DNA of 26,231 nt from Longilinea sp964536805 (lineage in GTDB: Bacteria > Chloroflexota > Anaerolineae > Anaerolineales > Anaerolineaceae), in contig CAZHYQ010000030.1 of NCBI GenBank assembly GCA_964536805.1, positions 1 through 26,231 of the forward strand. The letters are read 5' to 3'. Positions 1 through 7,794 of the stretch are shown here, piece by piece (positions within the stretch are counted from its first letter, which is position 1; each line of letters opens with the position of its first letter). The position numbers were made by a program, and so were the translations under genes. The notes below the pieces were generated by a model. It did no database searches. It saw nothing but the letters and a program-made list of their open reading frames with translations, and was not told the origin of the DNA.

Positions 1-1074
1 AGTTTTACAAAAATATTAGGTAGTAGCACATCACAATCCTGTGTGTATTACGTTGATGGATTTGCTGGAAAAGGGACATATAATGATGGCTCCAAAGGAT
101 CGCCGGTATTGGCAGCTGAATTAGCACAAAAATATCGTGATCAACAAAAGAAGTATCAACTAAATTGTATTAACGTTGAATCAGATGAGGAGAATTTTCA
201 AAATCTTGAAAATGCAACAAGTCAATACTCTCAAATTGTTGAAAATTTACAAGGCACTTTTTCATCCAATATTCCACAGATTCTGAATTACTTAAGAAGA
301 TGCCCTACCTATTTTTTTATAGACCCATTTGGTGTAAAAGGAACGGATTGGGAAGATATGATGAAAATTATTCATCGTATAGCCCCAACCGATTTATGGT
401 TACGATTTGATCACAAAATTGTTCGCAGATTATGCGGTTTTTTTGAGTCAGGCTCTCGCGGGGCAGATGGTAAGGTTAATAGATTATTGAAACTCTATGG
501 AGTGCAAAGGGCTGACAATCTATTTACGCGCCTAGACGGGAATTCTCCAGAGGAAAGAATTGATAACGCAGATTATTATTATGTTGAAAAACTTGAGGAG
601 GAATTTCGTCGAGTAAAGAATTTTGGCTTTAGCGCAGCATTTCCAATTGTTTCATTGGAAGGTCAAAATAAATACTATTTAGTTTTTGCTGCATCACACC
701 CAAAGGCTGCAATTGTGGCTAACGAAACTATATATTCAGTTGAACGAAATCGGCCACAGGAAATGGAAGAATATAGACGAAAGAAAACAGGGCAATTAGC
801 ACTTTTTTCTTCAGAACCAAACGAAAAAGAATTATCGAATTTTATCGCTGAAGAACTTACAAAGAATATATGGCAACTTTGTTCTGGCGCCCAAATTGAA
901 CGAAAAGAGATATACCTTAATCTATTGAATAACGATAAGAAGAAATGGTTCGGTCATTTTACAGGAGCTCACTTGAATTTAGCTTTACTAATGATGGAAA
1001 AGGAGAATATGCCAAGGCTCATTAACCGAACTGGAGTGATTAGTAAAAATAGCACAAGATTTGAGTTTCGGTGA
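1..1074 (+). CDS. tcmP: Three-Cys-motif partner protein TcmP (5' end cut by window edge)
   Basis: The reading frame is open from base 1. In-frame codons continue upstream of the GTG at 43 with no stop, so the GTG is not the true start and the N-terminus lies outside the window. The recognisable blocks are YYVDGFAGKG followed by a GSPVLA stretch, and FFIDPFGVKG about 80 residues later. These are typical of the TcmP family, named for occurring beside a three-Cys-motif protein, which is exactly the next gene. The first block resembles the SAM-binding loop of Rossmann methyltransferases, but no activity has been established for the family that I know of. The gene is AT-rich with A/T-ending codons, unlike everything from 2029 onward, which suggests recent transfer together with the gene at 1132. 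The family call is fairly sure; the function is unknown. Confidence 0.8.
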   Translation, partial: SFTKILGSSTSQSCVYYVDGFAGKGTYNDGSKGSPVLAAELAQKYRDQQKKYQLNCINVESDEENFQNLENATSQYSQIVENLQGTFSSNIPQILNYLRRCPTYFFIDPFGVKGTDWEDMMKIIHRIAPTDLWLRFDHKIVRRLCGFFESGSRGADGKVNRLLKLYGVQRADNLFTRLDGNSPEERIDNADYYYVEKLEEEFRRVKNFGFSAAFPIVSLEGQNKYYLVFAASHPKAAIVANETIYSVERNRPQEMEEYRRKKTGQLALFSSEPNEKELSNFIAEELTKNIWQLCSGAQIERKEIYLNLLNNDKKKWFGHFTGAHLNLALLMMEKENMPRLINRTGVISKNSTRFEFR

Positions 1075-1104
1075 TTTAAATTCGTACAATTGTTCTAGTT
1101 GTTG

Positions 1105-1110
1105 TATAAT
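1105..1110 (+). promoter_or_regulatory. Possible -10 box upstream of the DUF5131 gene
   Basis: A perfect TATAAT lies 21 bases before the ATG at 1132, in the 57-base gap after tcmP. No convincing -35 box is seen at 16-18 bases (TTCGTA at 1081 is weak). The downstream gene could have its own promoter as well as read-through from tcmP. Confidence 0.3.
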
Positions 1111-1131
1111 TAGTGTATTCAAGGAGAAATA

Positions 1132-1842
1132 ATGGTAAGCTCTAAATCAAAAATTGAATGGACTGAATCTACGTGGAATCCTATTACCGGCTGTAATAAA
1201 GTAAGCCCAGGATGTAAATATTGTTATGCTGAAAGGATGTCAAAGCGATTAATGGCAATGGGCAAACCAACATATATAAATGGATTCAATGTTGCGATAC
1301 ATGAGGAAACATTTGATTATCCATTGTATGTGAAAAAGCCAAAATTGATATTCGTCAATTCAATGAGCGATCTTTTCCATGAAAATATTTCCGATGAAAT
1401 AATTCTACGTCTGTTTGATGTAATGAAAAAAGCATCTTGGCATACATTTCAGATACTCACAAAAAGGTCTACTCGACTTAAGGAATTAGATGCGTTAATA
1501 GACTGGCCACAGAATATTTGGGCTGGGGTTAGTGTAGAAAACAATGATTATACATATCGTATTGATCATTTACGAACGACAGGCGCTAAAATAAAATTTT
1601 TATCAATCGAACCGCTTCTCGGTCAAATCCCAGAATTAAAATTAACCAACATAGATTGGGTAATTGTCGGAGGAGAATCTGGTCCAAAGGCCAGGAAAAT
1701 GGAAGAGGAATGGGTTCGAGAAATTAGGGATACCTGTTTATTACAGCAAGTTCCATTTTTTTTCAAACAATGGGGAGGAACAATGAAGAAAAAGAATGGA
1801 AGGCTTCTCGAAGGTCGAACTTGGGATGAAATGCCATCATAA
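1132..1842 (+). CDS. DUF5131 / phage Gp37-Gp68 family three-Cys-motif protein
   Basis: This 236-residue protein opens with KIEWTESTWNPITGC, then Cys-x6-Cys-x2-Cys followed by YAE (residues about 21-32). That is the three-cysteine signature of the DUF5131 family, which resembles the Fe-S cluster loop of radical-SAM enzymes. Later blocks also fit the family: WAGVSVEN, FLSIEPLLG, VIVGGESGP and the C-terminal VPFFFKQWGG, consistent with a TIM-barrel-like core. The ATG has a strong ribosome site (AAGGAG, 1121-1126). It sits 57 bases after tcmP, and the two families are habitual neighbours, so they probably act together. The substrate is unknown; a nucleic-acid or phage-related role is often guessed from the name but is not shown here. 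It shares the AT-rich composition of tcmP. Confidence 0.85.
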   Translation: MVSSKSKIEWTESTWNPITGCNKVSPGCKYCYAERMSKRLMAMGKPTYINGFNVAIHEETFDYPLYVKKPKLIFVNSMSDLFHENISDEIILRLFDVMKKASWHTFQILTKRSTRLKELDALIDWPQNIWAGVSVENNDYTYRIDHLRTTGAKIKFLSIEPLLGQIPELKLTNIDWVIVGGESGPKARKMEEEWVREIRDTCLLQQVPFFFKQWGGTMKKKNGRLLEGRTWDEMPS

Positions 1843-2028
1843 ATATAGCCAGCATTACCTCGATCCTAAATGCTAGAACTAGAATTTTCGCTCACCCCAG
1901 TCTCCGACTTTCTCCAATTGCAGGTGAGCGCTCGTGTAATTCCAAAACTCACCGCTCCCAATCCCCCTTTCCGGCGCATAATATATTTACTACCCCATCC
2001 TCCCGTTCTCCCGCAGAAGGAGAGCGCC

Positions 2029-2349
2029 ATGTCCACCACGGTTGAAGAACCCGTTTCCACCTGCTTCGATGAGCTGCAAATCAGCCAGCGCTTTGTGCCT
2101 TACGTCCGGCGCGCCGAAGAAGCCGGTTTTCCCCAACTGGCCAAGCTCTTCCGCGCCCTGGTGGCCAGCGAAACCGCCCGCGATGCGCTGCTGCGCGCGG
2201 GGCTGATCCGCAAGGGACTGGCCCACCACGCCGACATGGCGGACAACTATTTCGTCTGCCCGCACTGCGGCCTGATTTTTCATTTCGATCATCCCGATCA
2301 ATGCCCGGTCGATGAAACCCCCGGGGCAACGTTCATCGCCATTCAATAA
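2029..2349 (+). CDS. Small rubrerythrin-like protein with altered metal site
   Basis: The start at 2029 has AAGGAG 6 bases upstream; an in-frame extension to 1870 has no such site and reads like intergenic DNA. The 106-residue protein resembles the end of a rubrerythrin: a helical segment (RFVPYVRRAEEAGFPQLAKL and onward, residues 19-50) and a C-terminal rubredoxin/zinc-ribbon-like knuckle (YFVCPHCG ... CPVD). Rubrerythrins reduce peroxides with a di-iron centre. Here the usual E-x-x-H iron motif reads ETAR and the fourth knuckle Cys is Asp (CPVD rather than CPVC), so redox activity is doubtful. At about 106 residues it is much shorter than a full rubrerythrin (about 140-190). It could be a metal-binding or regulatory remnant. 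It is the first GC-rich gene after the AT-rich cassette. Confidence 0.6.
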   Translation: MSTTVEEPVSTCFDELQISQRFVPYVRRAEEAGFPQLAKLFRALVASETARDALLRAGLIRKGLAHHADMADNYFVCPHCGLIFHFDHPDQCPVDETPGATFIAIQ

Positions 2350-2367
2350 ATACCGCCCGGCCGGTTT

Positions 2368-2429
2368 GTAGCGGCGGGTCGCGACCTGCCGCTACGATTA
2401 TGTTAAAAATCCGGGTAAGGGCGAGCCCC
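2368..2429. repeat. 62-bp repeat unit, copy 1 (28-bp palindrome plus tail)
   Basis: A 28-bp near-perfect palindrome (2368-2395, starting GTAGCGGCGGG and ending GCCGCTAC) is followed by a tail that includes TCCGGGTAAGGGCGAGCCCC. The same unit recurs at 2624-2685 with 58 of 62 bases identical. The hairpin foot is GTAG/CTAC, as in other palindromes of this window. Confidence 0.75.
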
Positions 2430-2467
2430 AACAACATGGCTGTTGCAAGCGTCTCCCTCTTTTGACG

Positions 2468-2513
2468 GTAGTAACGACGTCAGTCGTTGCGGTACGACTG
2501 ACGTCGTTACTAC
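2468..2513. repeat. 46-bp GTAG palindrome, copy A (perfect 19-bp stem)
   Basis: Two perfect 19-base inverted arms (2468-2486 and 2495-2513) flank an 8-base loop. The unit begins GTAGTAACG and ends CGTTACTAC. Related 46-bp units lie at 5493-5538 (38 of 46 identical) and 6624-6669, and a looser relative at 21652-21704. It looks like a REP-type dispersed element. Confidence 0.8.
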
Positions 2514-2538
2514 GAAAAAAAGTCATGGGTCCGGGTAA

Positions 2539-2591
2539 GGGCGAGGCTGGAGAGACCTGGTTGGAGTGACAGGGTTCCTTTTGCCTCGCCC
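2539..2591. repeat. Inverted repeat GGGCGAGGC / GCCTCGCCC
   Basis: The nine-base arms at 2539-2547 and 2583-2591 are perfectly complementary. The left arm is the end of a third TCCGGGTAAGGGCGAG block (from 2530). Together with the neighbouring units, the whole 2368-2685 stretch is repeat DNA with no credible gene. Confidence 0.55.
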
Positions 2592-2623
2592 GTACGGTTG
2601 CTCTTGCCCGTATCTCGTCTTCG

Positions 2624-2685
2624 GTAGCGGCGGGTCGCGACCCGCCACTACGCTTATGGTAAAAATCCGGGTAAGGGCGAGCCCC
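2624..2685. repeat. 62-bp repeat unit, copy 2
   Basis: Direct repeat of 2368-2429: a 28-bp palindrome at 2624-2651 (GTAG foot) and the same AAAAATCCGGGTAAGGGCGA tail. It ends about 30 bases before the TATAAT of the AAA+ gene. Confidence 0.75.
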
Positions 2686-2715
2686 GATTGCTGCTCCAAA
2701 CCCCGTCACCTGCGA

Positions 2716-2721
2716 TATAAT
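2716..2721 (+). promoter_or_regulatory. Possible -10 box for the AAA+/VWA operon
   Basis: TATAAT lies 46 bases before the TTG start at 2768, just past the repeat block. No good -35 box is visible at 17 bases, so only the -10 element is supported. Confidence 0.35.
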
Positions 2722-2767
2722 CCGGAAAGGTTTTCGCACTTCATCCGCATTTTCCGGAGGTGACGGC

Positions 2768-3685
2768 TTGCTTGATTTTCTGCGCAAGGAGGGCATCAGT
2801 GAACGCCTGATCGCTGAGATCGCTCAATTCCAGGCTTCCAACGGCGTCGACCCGCAAGTGGCGTACCGCATCCCGAAGCCCAGGTTCTATTATTACGGCA
2901 CCGACATCTGGGAACAGGCGGTCACGGCGCTGCTGTGCGGTGAAAACCTGCTGTTGGTGGGGCCAAAGGCCACCGGCAAGAACGTGCTGGCCGAAAACCT
3001 GGCCACCGCCTTCGGCCGGCCGAACTGGGATATCTCCTTCCACGTCAACACCGATTCCTCCTCGCTGATCGGCACCGACACCTTCGAGAACGGCCGGGTT
3101 TTCATGCGCCACGGTCCCATCTACGAATGCGCTGTCCACGGCGGCTTCGGCGTGCTCGACGAAATCAACATGGCCAAGAACGAATCGATCGCGCTGCTGC
3201 ATGCCACGCTCGATTTCCGCCGCATCATCGACGTGCCCGGCTACAACAAGATCACGCTCGACGGCGCGACGCGCTTCATCGCCACCATGAACTACGGCTA
3301 CGCCGGCACCCGCGAACTCAACGAAGCCCTGACGTCGCGCTTCATGGTCATCGAAATGCCGAGCATCTCGTCGGCCAACCTGCGCAAGCTGCTGCGCTGG
3401 GAATTTGCCAACCTGAAAGAGAAATACGTCGAACAGTTTGCCGGGCTGTTCCAGGACCTGCAGAAGAAGAGCGAAAGCTCCGAGATTTCCACCAAATCGG
3501 TCGACCTGCGCGGCCTGATCTCGGCCATTCATCTGATGGAAAAGGGGCTGGCGGCCGACAAAGCCCTGCAGATGGGCATCACCAACAAATCCTTCGACGA
3601 CTTTGAGCGCGACCTGGTGGAGGATGTCATCCGCCTGCGCATCCCCGAAGACCTGGAAGCGGGTGAACTCTTCGCGGGTGAATGA
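2768..3685 (+). CDS. MoxR/NorQ-type AAA+ ATPase
   Basis: A 305-residue AAA+ ATPase of the MoxR/AAA_5 kind, which works with VWA partners as a remodelling or metal-insertion chaperone. It shows a Walker A loop GPKATGKN (residues 65-72), Walker B GVLDEIN (D131, E132), sensor-1 IATMN (N175) and arginine finger ALTSRF (R191). The Walker A has Asn at position 72 where nearly all P-loops have Ser/Thr to hold Mg2+, so ATP handling may be unusual. The start is TTG at 2768, seven bases after a strong GGAGG (2756-2760); no in-frame ATG or GTG fits better. It overlaps the VWA gene by ATGA, indicating a translationally coupled pair. No RuBisCO, Nor, Cox or methanol dehydrogenase target is encoded nearby, so the client is unknown. 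Confidence 0.85.
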   Translation: MLDFLRKEGISERLIAEIAQFQASNGVDPQVAYRIPKPRFYYYGTDIWEQAVTALLCGENLLLVGPKATGKNVLAENLATAFGRPNWDISFHVNTDSSSLIGTDTFENGRVFMRHGPIYECAVHGGFGVLDEINMAKNESIALLHATLDFRRIIDVPGYNKITLDGATRFIATMNYGYAGTRELNEALTSRFMVIEMPSISSANLRKLLRWEFANLKEKYVEQFAGLFQDLQKKSESSEISTKSVDLRGLISAIHLMEKGLAADKALQMGITNKSFDDFERDLVEDVIRLRIPEDLEAGELFAGE

Positions 3686-5409
3686 TGGATAAACTCAGCC
3701 GGGCAGAACAAAGCAAGGAAGTGCAGCGCGCCTCCAATATCATCTGGAACGCCTCCGGCGACTATTCCTTCAAGCCCGATATCAAGGCTTATGATGAGAA
3801 CGGCAAGGCCAACGTTTACTGGAACTACATCATCGGCGCCGTACGCCGCTACTATGATTACCCCCAGCTGCAGCAGTTCTTCAGCTACCTGAAAAAAGAC
3901 CACGACCACGTTATTTATGAAAACCTGGTCTGGATCGGCCTGGAGAACTGCACCTATCAAAGGGGCAAACAGGAGCGGCCGGTGCTGGATCATCTGCGCC
4001 GGAGTTACGCCAAAAAAGTCGTCAGCAAGGCCGACGCGGCTTCCGATTATTACCTGGTCGAAGAAATCAAGAAGGCCCATTTTCAGCGCGCCCTGGGCGA
4101 AGAGCCGCAAATGCGCGAGCAGGTCGCCAGCATTTTGGATGAGCTGGAATTTGACGGATCGCTGACCACCGGGCAGATCATTGACCGCATGAACGGGATC
4201 ATCAATAACCATTTTTATTATTTGCCGGCCCGGCATAACCGCAACCTGCTCAGGAATTTATTCCTGAGTTTTATGCCGGCTGGCAATCCTTTTCAAAAGG
4301 TCTTTGACTTTGGAAATTCCCAACCCTCCGGGGAAATGCTGTACCTGGTGCGCAAAGACAATCAGAAAAGCGCCGATTTTCGCTGGTACAATTTTCTCGA
4401 CCAAAGGACCAAGCTGCAGCGGGAAGATATCGTCGCCTATTACGGGGCTTCCATCTTCCCGGAAGCGCGCACGGACGCGCTTGAACATATCCTATGCGTC
4501 GGGAACCACCGCAACTGCCACCTCCATTTCACCCGCGGCGACGATGCCGGAACGGCGGCTGCCAAAAAAGACGAGGCGGAACACCGCAAGGATGCCCTGG
4601 CGCAGCGCGAGAAAAATAAGAAACACTATAAAGCCAACTTCGCGGTCAACAGCCACCATATTCTCAAGCTGACCAACAAGATCAAAAACACCATTCTGGT
4701 CAACCTCGATTCTTCCTGCAGCCGCGCGGTGGCCGGGAAACTGGCCACCGGCAAGGTTTGGAAAAGCATCTACCTCAATGACAATAAGATATTCATCAAG
4801 GACTATCATGACGATCTCGGCAACCTGACAGTGGATATCATGCTGGACGCGTCCGGCTCGCAGATCAACCGCCAGGAATTGATTTCAAGCGAGGCTTACA
4901 TCATCGCAGAAAGCCTCACGCGCTGCCACATCCCGGTGCGGGTGTACGCCTTCAACAATAAAAGCAATTTCGCCATCATGACGCTTTACCGCGATTACGG
5001 CGAATTTGCCAAAAATGACCGCATCTTTAATTACCATTCTTCCGGCTGCAACCGTGACGGCCTGGCGATCCGGACGGCCCTGCACATGATGAAGGATTCC
5101 CGGCGCGACCATAAAATTCTCATCGTGCTCTCCGACGGCAAGCCCAACGATCCATCCGGCATCCCAACAGGCGATAACAACCCCGTGCAACTGGATTACG
5201 ATGACGTACTGGGCGTGCACGACACGGCCATGGAAGTGAGAAAAGGTCTGCACGAAGGCGTGTCCATCCTGTGCGTTTTCACCGGGCTTGACGAGGATGT
5301 GCCATCGGCGAAGAAGATTTTTGGACACAACCTGGCGCGCATCAAATCGCCGGATAAGTTCGCCGATATTGTCGGCGTGATGATCCAGAATGTGTTGAAG
5401 AATATATAA
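3682..5409 (+). CDS. VWA-domain protein, NorD/CbbO-like partner of the AAA+ ATPase
   Basis: A 575-residue protein with a C-terminal von Willebrand A domain. The MIDAS motif DASGS starts at residue 389 (D389-S391-S393). It is followed by SDGKPND and, further on, GVHDTAMEVR, the pattern typical of NorD/CbbO-type VWA proteins. The first ~380 residues are mostly helical and unrecognised, with a charged stretch near 290-315 (KKDEAEHRKDALAQREKNKK). There is no signal peptide, so it is cytoplasmic. Its ATG overlaps the stop of the AAA+ gene by four bases (an ATG one codon later is also possible). By analogy with CbbQ/CbbO and NorQ/NorD, the ATPase ring and VWA adaptor probably remodel a metal-dependent enzyme; the target cannot be told from this window. 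Confidence 0.85.
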   Translation: MMDKLSRAEQSKEVQRASNIIWNASGDYSFKPDIKAYDENGKANVYWNYIIGAVRRYYDYPQLQQFFSYLKKDHDHVIYENLVWIGLENCTYQRGKQERPVLDHLRRSYAKKVVSKADAASDYYLVEEIKKAHFQRALGEEPQMREQVASILDELEFDGSLTTGQIIDRMNGIINNHFYYLPARHNRNLLRNLFLSFMPAGNPFQKVFDFGNSQPSGEMLYLVRKDNQKSADFRWYNFLDQRTKLQREDIVAYYGASIFPEARTDALEHILCVGNHRNCHLHFTRGDDAGTAAAKKDEAEHRKDALAQREKNKKHYKANFAVNSHHILKLTNKIKNTILVNLDSSCSRAVAGKLATGKVWKSIYLNDNKIFIKDYHDDLGNLTVDIMLDASGSQINRQELISSEAYIIAESLTRCHIPVRVYAFNNKSNFAIMTLYRDYGEFAKNDRIFNYHSSGCNRDGLAIRTALHMMKDSRRDHKILIVLSDGKPNDPSGIPTGDNNPVQLDYDDVLGVHDTAMEVRKGLHEGVSILCVFTGLDEDVPSAKKIFGHNLARIKSPDKFADIVGVMIQNVLKNI

Positions 5410-5457
5410 ATCAACGGGCCCTTAATCGGGAAAGTGAACAGATGAGAATAACCCAAG

Positions 5458-5482
5458 GTAGGGGCGAGTCGGTGACTCGCCC
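5458..5482. repeat. GTAG-footed hairpin downstream of the VWA gene
   Basis: GTAGGGGCGAGTC is followed by GGT and GACTCGCCC, giving a perfect 9-bp stem (5462-5470 with 5474-5482). No T-run follows, so it is more likely a repeat element than a classical terminator. It lies between convergent genes. Confidence 0.55.
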
Positions 5483-5492
5483 TCCTCTGCCG

Positions 5493-5538
5493 GTAGTAAC
5501 GGTGTTAACCGTTCCGGAACGACTTACGTCGTTACTAC
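5493..5538. repeat. 46-bp GTAG palindrome, copy B
   Basis: It has the same 46-base length and ends (GTAGTAACG ... CGTTACTAC) as 2468-2513, with 38 of 46 bases identical. The centre holds the palindrome CGTTCCGGAACG. It lies in the gap between the convergent VWA and methyltransferase genes. Confidence 0.75.
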
Positions 5539-5606
5539 GAATAAATCAGCCGGCTCGCCCTTACAGATAACCCGCACCTACCCTTACCAGGCAATTGCCA
5601 TCGGCA

Positions 5607-6527
5607 TTAATTCTTCAGCGCCGTCACGTACCAGTTGTGCGGCATATCCGGCATCTTCACCGGGATCACCGGCAGCGTCCAGCGGCCGTAGTTGGCATCC
5701 TCGGCGCCGGGCTGCGTCAGTGAAACCGTCCAGCCCAGTCCCTGCAACACGCCCTCGGGGTCATCCAGACCGCCCAGCCAGGGCGCGCCTTCTTTGGCCT
5801 GCATCTCGATCCAGGCGTGCGTCAGCGGCGAGGTGAGCGTGGCGTGGTTGACGCAGTCAAAGCCCAGGCGCGAGCCGGGCGCGGCCAGCGCGCTGATGGC
5901 TTTCAAAACTTGCCTGATCCGGTCGTCCGGCAGGTAGAAGGTGAAGCCTTCCATCAGCCACAGGGACGGGCAGCGTGGGTCGAAACTGGCGGCCAGCAGC
6001 GGGGTCTGCCAATCGGCGGCCAGATCGACCGCCACCGCCCGGCGCGGGCAGGTGGGGTGCGCGCCGGCATCGTCCAGCACGTGCTGCTTGTACAATAAAA
6101 CGGCCGGCTGGTCCAGTTCGTAGATGCAGGTGCCGGCCGGCCAGGTCAGGCGGTAGGCGCGCGTATCCAGCCCGGCTGCCATAAACACCACCTGGCGCAG
6201 ACCTTTTTCGGGGGCAGGCGGCTCCTCCGGCAGAGCGTTCCCGAGGCGGGCCATTCGCAATTTGGGGGCGCTGCCCTCCCGCGGGGGGCCGTCGTCCGCG
6301 CGCATGACGCGCCCGATGAAGTCATCGAAATAGCAGGTTCGGATGACCATGGGCGCCACGCTTCTGCCGCGCGATTGCAGCCAGTAGGCGCCCTCCTGCC
6401 CGGCCAGGGCAGCCGCCCACGGGTCGTTGAATAGCGCGTCGGGGCGCTGGCTTTCGGCGGCGCGCACGGCGGCAGCCCAGCGCGAGGTGTAAGCCAGCGA
6501 ATTGCGGGCGATGGAATCTTCTGTCAT
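5607..6527 (-). CDS. Class I SAM-dependent methyltransferase, leucine carboxyl methyltransferase family
   Basis: The 306-residue protein begins MTEDSIARNSLAYTSRWAAA and has the LCM/PPM1-type pattern: an N-terminal FNDPWAAALAG block, then VVFMAAGLDTRAYRLTWP (SAM-binding motif I) and IYELDQPAVLLYKQ with the acidic Glu/Asp that holds the SAM ribose. Members of this bacterial family O-methylate small molecules or polyketide-type acids; the substrate here is unknown. I start it at the ATG at 6527, which has GGAG 7 bases upstream; the ATG four codons earlier (6539) has no ribosome site. It is a single gene on the minus strand, convergent with the VWA gene. Confidence 0.8.
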   Translation of the reverse strand: MTEDSIARNSLAYTSRWAAAVRAAESQRPDALFNDPWAAALAGQEGAYWLQSRGRSVAPMVIRTCYFDDFIGRVMRADDGPPREGSAPKLRMARLGNALPEEPPAPEKGLRQVVFMAAGLDTRAYRLTWPAGTCIYELDQPAVLLYKQHVLDDAGAHPTCPRRAVAVDLAADWQTPLLAASFDPRCPSLWLMEGFTFYLPDDRIRQVLKAISALAAPGSRLGFDCVNHATLTSPLTHAWIEMQAKEGAPWLGGLDDPEGVLQGLGWTVSLTQPGAEDANYGRWTLPVIPVKMPDMPHNWYVTALKN

Positions 6528-6623
6528 GGTTTGCTCCATGGAACAGGCAGTGATTTCACCAATAGTATAGCCCGAAACAACGCGAATGATTCTGATGAAT
6601 AAGGCTGGCCACTTCCGTTGGGG

Positions 6624-6669
6624 GTGATGACGGCGTGAGCTGTTCCGGAACGACTTACGCCGTTACTAC
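6624..6669. repeat. 46-bp GTAG palindrome, copy C
   Basis: A third 46-base member, sharing TTCCGGAACGACTTACG and the CGTTACTAC end with copy B. The left end has drifted (GTGATGACG), but the minus strand still begins GTAGTAACG. An ATCCGG-type block follows as at other copies. The 6540-6840 gap holds only this repeat and the promoter region of the ABC exporter. Confidence 0.7.
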
Positions 6670-6795
6670 AAAAAATCCGGATGATCCTTACCAACCTATC
6701 CAACCCGGTAAAAGCCTGATTTCCAAAACGCATCACCCAACCTGCGAACAGGATCAAACCGGTCTTAAGTTGGATGGACTTTGCGGCGCTCTCCT

Positions 6796-6801
6796 TATAA
6801 T
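6796..6801 (+). promoter_or_regulatory. Possible -10 box for the ABC-2 exporter operon
   Basis: TATAAT lies 39 bases before the ATG at 6841. The best upstream hexamer, TTGGAT at 6770-6775, leaves a 20-base spacer, so the -35 assignment is weak. Confidence 0.35.
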
Positions 6802-6840
6802 GATCATTGTCCGCCCTATTACCCAAGAAAGAGGTTTTGG

Positions 6841-7785
6841 ATGCCTGCCATTTTGGAAGTCCGCCAATTGGTCAAAAAATACGGTGAAAAAATCGCCGTG
6901 AACGGTATTAATTTTGAAATTCAGGAAGGTGAAATCTTCAGCCTGCTGGGGCCCAACGGCGCCGGTAAAACCACCACCATCTCGGTGCTGTCCACGCTCT
7001 ATGCGCCTACCTCCGGCGACGCCGTCATCGGCGGGCACTCGGTGGCGCGCGAGCCGATGGCCGTGCGCAAGCTGATCGGCGTGGTGCCGCAGGACCTGGC
7101 GCTCTACGAAGACCTGACCGCCCGTGAAAACCTCTCCTTCTGGGGCCAGATGTATGATCTGAGCGGCAAGGCGCTGCAGGAGCGCATCGACCAGGTGCTG
7201 GACCAGATCGACCTGAAGGATCGCGCCAAACAGCGCGTCAAGACCTTTTCAGGCGGCATGAAGCGGCGCGTCAACATCGGGGTGGGGCTGCTGCACCGCC
7301 CGCGCCTGCTCTTCATGGACGAGCCCACTGTGGGCATCGACCCGCAGTCGCGGCGCGCCATCCTCGATTCAGTCAAGGAGCTCAATCGCCAGGGTATGAC
7401 CGTGCTTTACACCACCCACTACATGGAAGAAGCCCAGGAGCTTTCCGACCGGGTAGGCATCATCGATCACGGCGACCTGATCGCGCTGGGCACGCAGAGC
7501 GAACTGACCCGCCAGGTGGGCGAGTACGAAGCGTTGCAACTGCACCTGGGCGAGATGGACGACTCGGAAGGCCTGGCAACTGCCCTGCGCGGGCTGGAAG
7601 GCGTGGTGCGCGCCGATGTGATCGACCACAGCATCACGCTCATCACGCCGGACGCCGAACGGGTGCTGGCGCCGGCCGTCAGCCGTGCCAATGAAAAAAA
7701 CATCAAAATCCGCTCGGTCAGCATCCAGGAACCCAACCTGGAGGCCGTTTTTCTGCACCTCACCGGGCGCGCCTTGCGCGATTAA
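6841..7785 (+). CDS. ABC-2 type exporter ATP-binding protein (DrrA/CcmA-like)
   Basis: A 314-residue ATPase of the drug/antibiotic exporter class. It shows Walker A GPNGAGKTTT (37-46), Q-loop Q84, signature FSGGMKRR (136-143), Walker B LLFMDEP (157-162), D-loop GID and switch His in TTHYMEEA (H193). The C-terminal ~90 residues form the extra domain seen in DrrA-type subunits. The start at 6841 has AGAGG seven bases upstream; the in-frame extension to 6781 covers promoter DNA. It heads a three-gene operon with two permeases (9 and 10 bases of spacing) and should energise their export of a lipophilic drug, lipid or polymer; the cargo is unknown. Confidence 0.9.
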   Translation: MPAILEVRQLVKKYGEKIAVNGINFEIQEGEIFSLLGPNGAGKTTTISVLSTLYAPTSGDAVIGGHSVAREPMAVRKLIGVVPQDLALYEDLTARENLSFWGQMYDLSGKALQERIDQVLDQIDLKDRAKQRVKTFSGGMKRRVNIGVGLLHRPRLLFMDEPTVGIDPQSRRAILDSVKELNRQGMTVLYTTHYMEEAQELSDRVGIIDHGDLIALGTQSELTRQVGEYEALQLHLGEMDDSEGLATALRGLEGVVRADVIDHSITLITPDAERVLAPAVSRANEKNIKIRSVSIQEPNLEAVFLHLTGRALRD

Positions 7786-7794
7786 GGAGCCGCC

